DNA from: Hyphochytrium catenoides
Lineage: Eukaryota > Sar > Hyphochytriomycetes > Hyphochytriales > Hyphochytriaceae
Direction of reading: 5' to 3'
DNA length: 64,000 nucleotides
Assembly: GCA_900088475.1 (NCBI GenBank)
Contig: FLMG01004054.1
Span: 1-64,000 of the forward strand
Positions 62,901 to 64,000 of the stretch are shown in pieces (the stretch's first letter is position 1; every line of letters begins with the position of its first letter). The notes below the pieces were generated by a model, which was not told the origin of the DNA, did not search any database, and saw nothing but the letters and a program-made list of their open reading frames with translations. Made by a program: the position numbers and the translations under genes.

Positions 62901-64000
62901 GCCGGGTACTCGCTTTTACGATACACGATTGCTATCTCGCTTGGAAGAGGGCCATAAAAGTGCAAGAGACATCCATCTGTTTCTCCTTCTCCTTACGCTT
63001 TGCAATACTGTAGTGCCCGAGCACAGTAAAGGCGCTGAGGAGGATCTACCTACTTCCTACCAGGCAGCCTCACCTGACGAGCTATGCCTTGTACAAGCTG
63101 CCAGGGTAAGACAGAGGAGCCAACAGCGTCTTATTTATCTCGCTTTTTTATCTTTTCCCCTTGTCAACAGTCCTCCTTACATGGGCAGTCTCACGCTACT
63201 TCGTCTTAAAGCGCCATTCTTATCCATCCCTTATTTGTTTTGCTCCTTCTCCTTTAGGACTTAGACTACATTTTGTTGAATCGGAGTGGAAAGCGCGTAA
63301 GGATACGTGTTTTGGGTAAGTCTGTCGCAAGATCCGCCACTTTATGCTGAGGTCCCCACATCGATCTATTTTTTATCCCTTCTAAGCGTCAATATAACGC
63401 CCTAAGACACCTTCCTGTTCCTTTAGACGGTGGTGCTAACAAAATCTCTCATAGGCACGGAGCAGACATGGGAGGTCCTGAATGTGCTCGAATTTAGCAG
63501 TGATAGAAAACGAATGAGCGTCATTGTACAGAGCCCTGAAGGAAGGCTGCTGCTTTTTTGCAAGGGCGCAGATAGCGTCATCTTCCAAAGGCTCCATAGA
63601 GACTCCAGTCAAGCTGTCAAACAAGTTACCAAGGGTCACCTTTCTGACTATGCATGTGACGGTTTGAGGACGCTCTCTATGGCCTGGAAGGAGCTACAGC
63701 CAGCACACTACCATCAATGGAACGCCGAGTATCACGCCGCGTCCACTGCTTTGGCTCATCGAGCAGAGAAAGTGGCCGAGGTGTCGGAGAGAATGGAGAG
63801 GGAGCTTTACCTCATTGGGGCCTCTGCCATAGAAGACCGCTTGCAGGATGGAGTCGCTGACACCATAAGTTCACTGAGGGAGGCAGGCATTAAGTTCTGG
63901 ATTCTGACAGGTAACGCTGAAGGGCTTCATTGGGGCGCATGTATCAGTCAGAAATGCAGCTCGTTATCAGGGTAGTTCTAACTCATGTTTGGATTTCAGG
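59998..64000 (+). CDS. P4-type phospholipid-flippase ATPase, 3' end beyond window
   Basis: An ATP-driven aminophospholipid flippase. Exons: 59998-60140, 60206-60383, about 60419-60521, about 60641-60881, about 60933-62628, 62861-63105, 63258-63315 and 63455-63910, then off the window (an acceptor TTTCAG sits at the very end). Core motifs: NSVITSKYTPLTFIFIFLRDQ with RVANLY, the actuator loop SLDGETNLK (about 61770), phosphorylation site DKTGTLTCNE (Asp codon 62571), ASPDEL, KGADSVIF, YACDGLRTL and EDRLQDGVADTI, ending at WILTG. An unusual N-terminal extension of about 200 residues with several hydrophobic helices (LLIIVQWGFTCFAIFPVILG; VVVSVFYRLFFVCLLCC; VFSTVVVIVTAFGGIVFAL) and a basic linker precede the usual start. 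Whether the extension belongs to the same transcript needs RNA. Site in the cell (plasma membrane/Golgi) is inferred. Confidence 0.88.

Overview
This 64 kb window is nuclear eukaryotic DNA. Most genes are broken by short GT-AG introns (about 60-230 bp), coding density is moderate, and purine/pyrimidine microsatellites are frequent. The best lineage clues are a beta-tubulin (54338-55678) whose residues around 199-202 read [10 protein letters not shown], close to the stramenopile/oomycete pattern, and two genes carrying a Cys/His 'CLYK.GRC..PR..K.NG..H.LC.YHR.KQ' domain of a kind seen in heterokont genomes. I infer a stramenopile, alga or oomycete-like, and cannot place it further. A run of 22 Ns at 28412-28433 and three likely single-base homopolymer errors point to a draft assembly.

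Layout. 1-5200: Cys/His-domain gene A (+) converges on an ALDH3-type fatty aldehyde dehydrogenase (-). 5200-20500: a gene-poor block with CT/GA tracts. It holds a possible single-pass membrane protein (-), a six-exon FAXDC2-like fatty-acid/sterol hydroxylase (+) that no long ORF reveals, Cys/His-domain gene B (+), and a two-exon coiled-coil protein (-). 20512-28378: a large WDR62/MAPKBP1-like WD40 scaffold (+). 28566-40471: a large minus-strand gene joining a dynein-stalk microtubule-binding module, a serine-less alpha/beta hydrolase, IQ motifs, coiled coils, a SAM domain and ankyrin repeats. 42051-43112: nucleotide-sugar transporter (+). 43282-45612: unrecognised three-exon acidic/coiled-coil protein (-). 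46885-48092: RIIa-like domain plus guanylate kinase (-). 48755-49879: STIMATE/TMEM110 family protein (-). 50612-51678: DHHC palmitoyltransferase with a 9-nt micro-exon (+). 51794-53517: MED19-like plus bromodomain protein (-). 54338-55678: intronless beta-tubulin (-). 58.0-58.7 kb: a 377-bp tandem duplication. 59998-64000: P4-ATPase lipid flippase (+) with an unusual N-terminal membrane extension, running off the window.

The genes form no operon. Several share themes: centrosome, cilium or microtubules (WDR62-like, dynein-stalk fusion, RIIa-guanylate kinase, beta-tubulin) and membrane/lipid biology (ALDH3, hydroxylase, sugar transporter, STIMATE, DHHC, flippase). Convergent neighbours sit close (about 115-425 bp apart). 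The candidate 'undescribed systems' are the dynein-stalk/pseudohydrolase/IQ/SAM/ankyrin fusion, the VSYS.FI.GY repeat tail of the WDR62-like protein, the MED19-bromodomain fusion and the extended flippase. Exon joins were read by eye from splice signals and reading phase; no RNA or database evidence was available.
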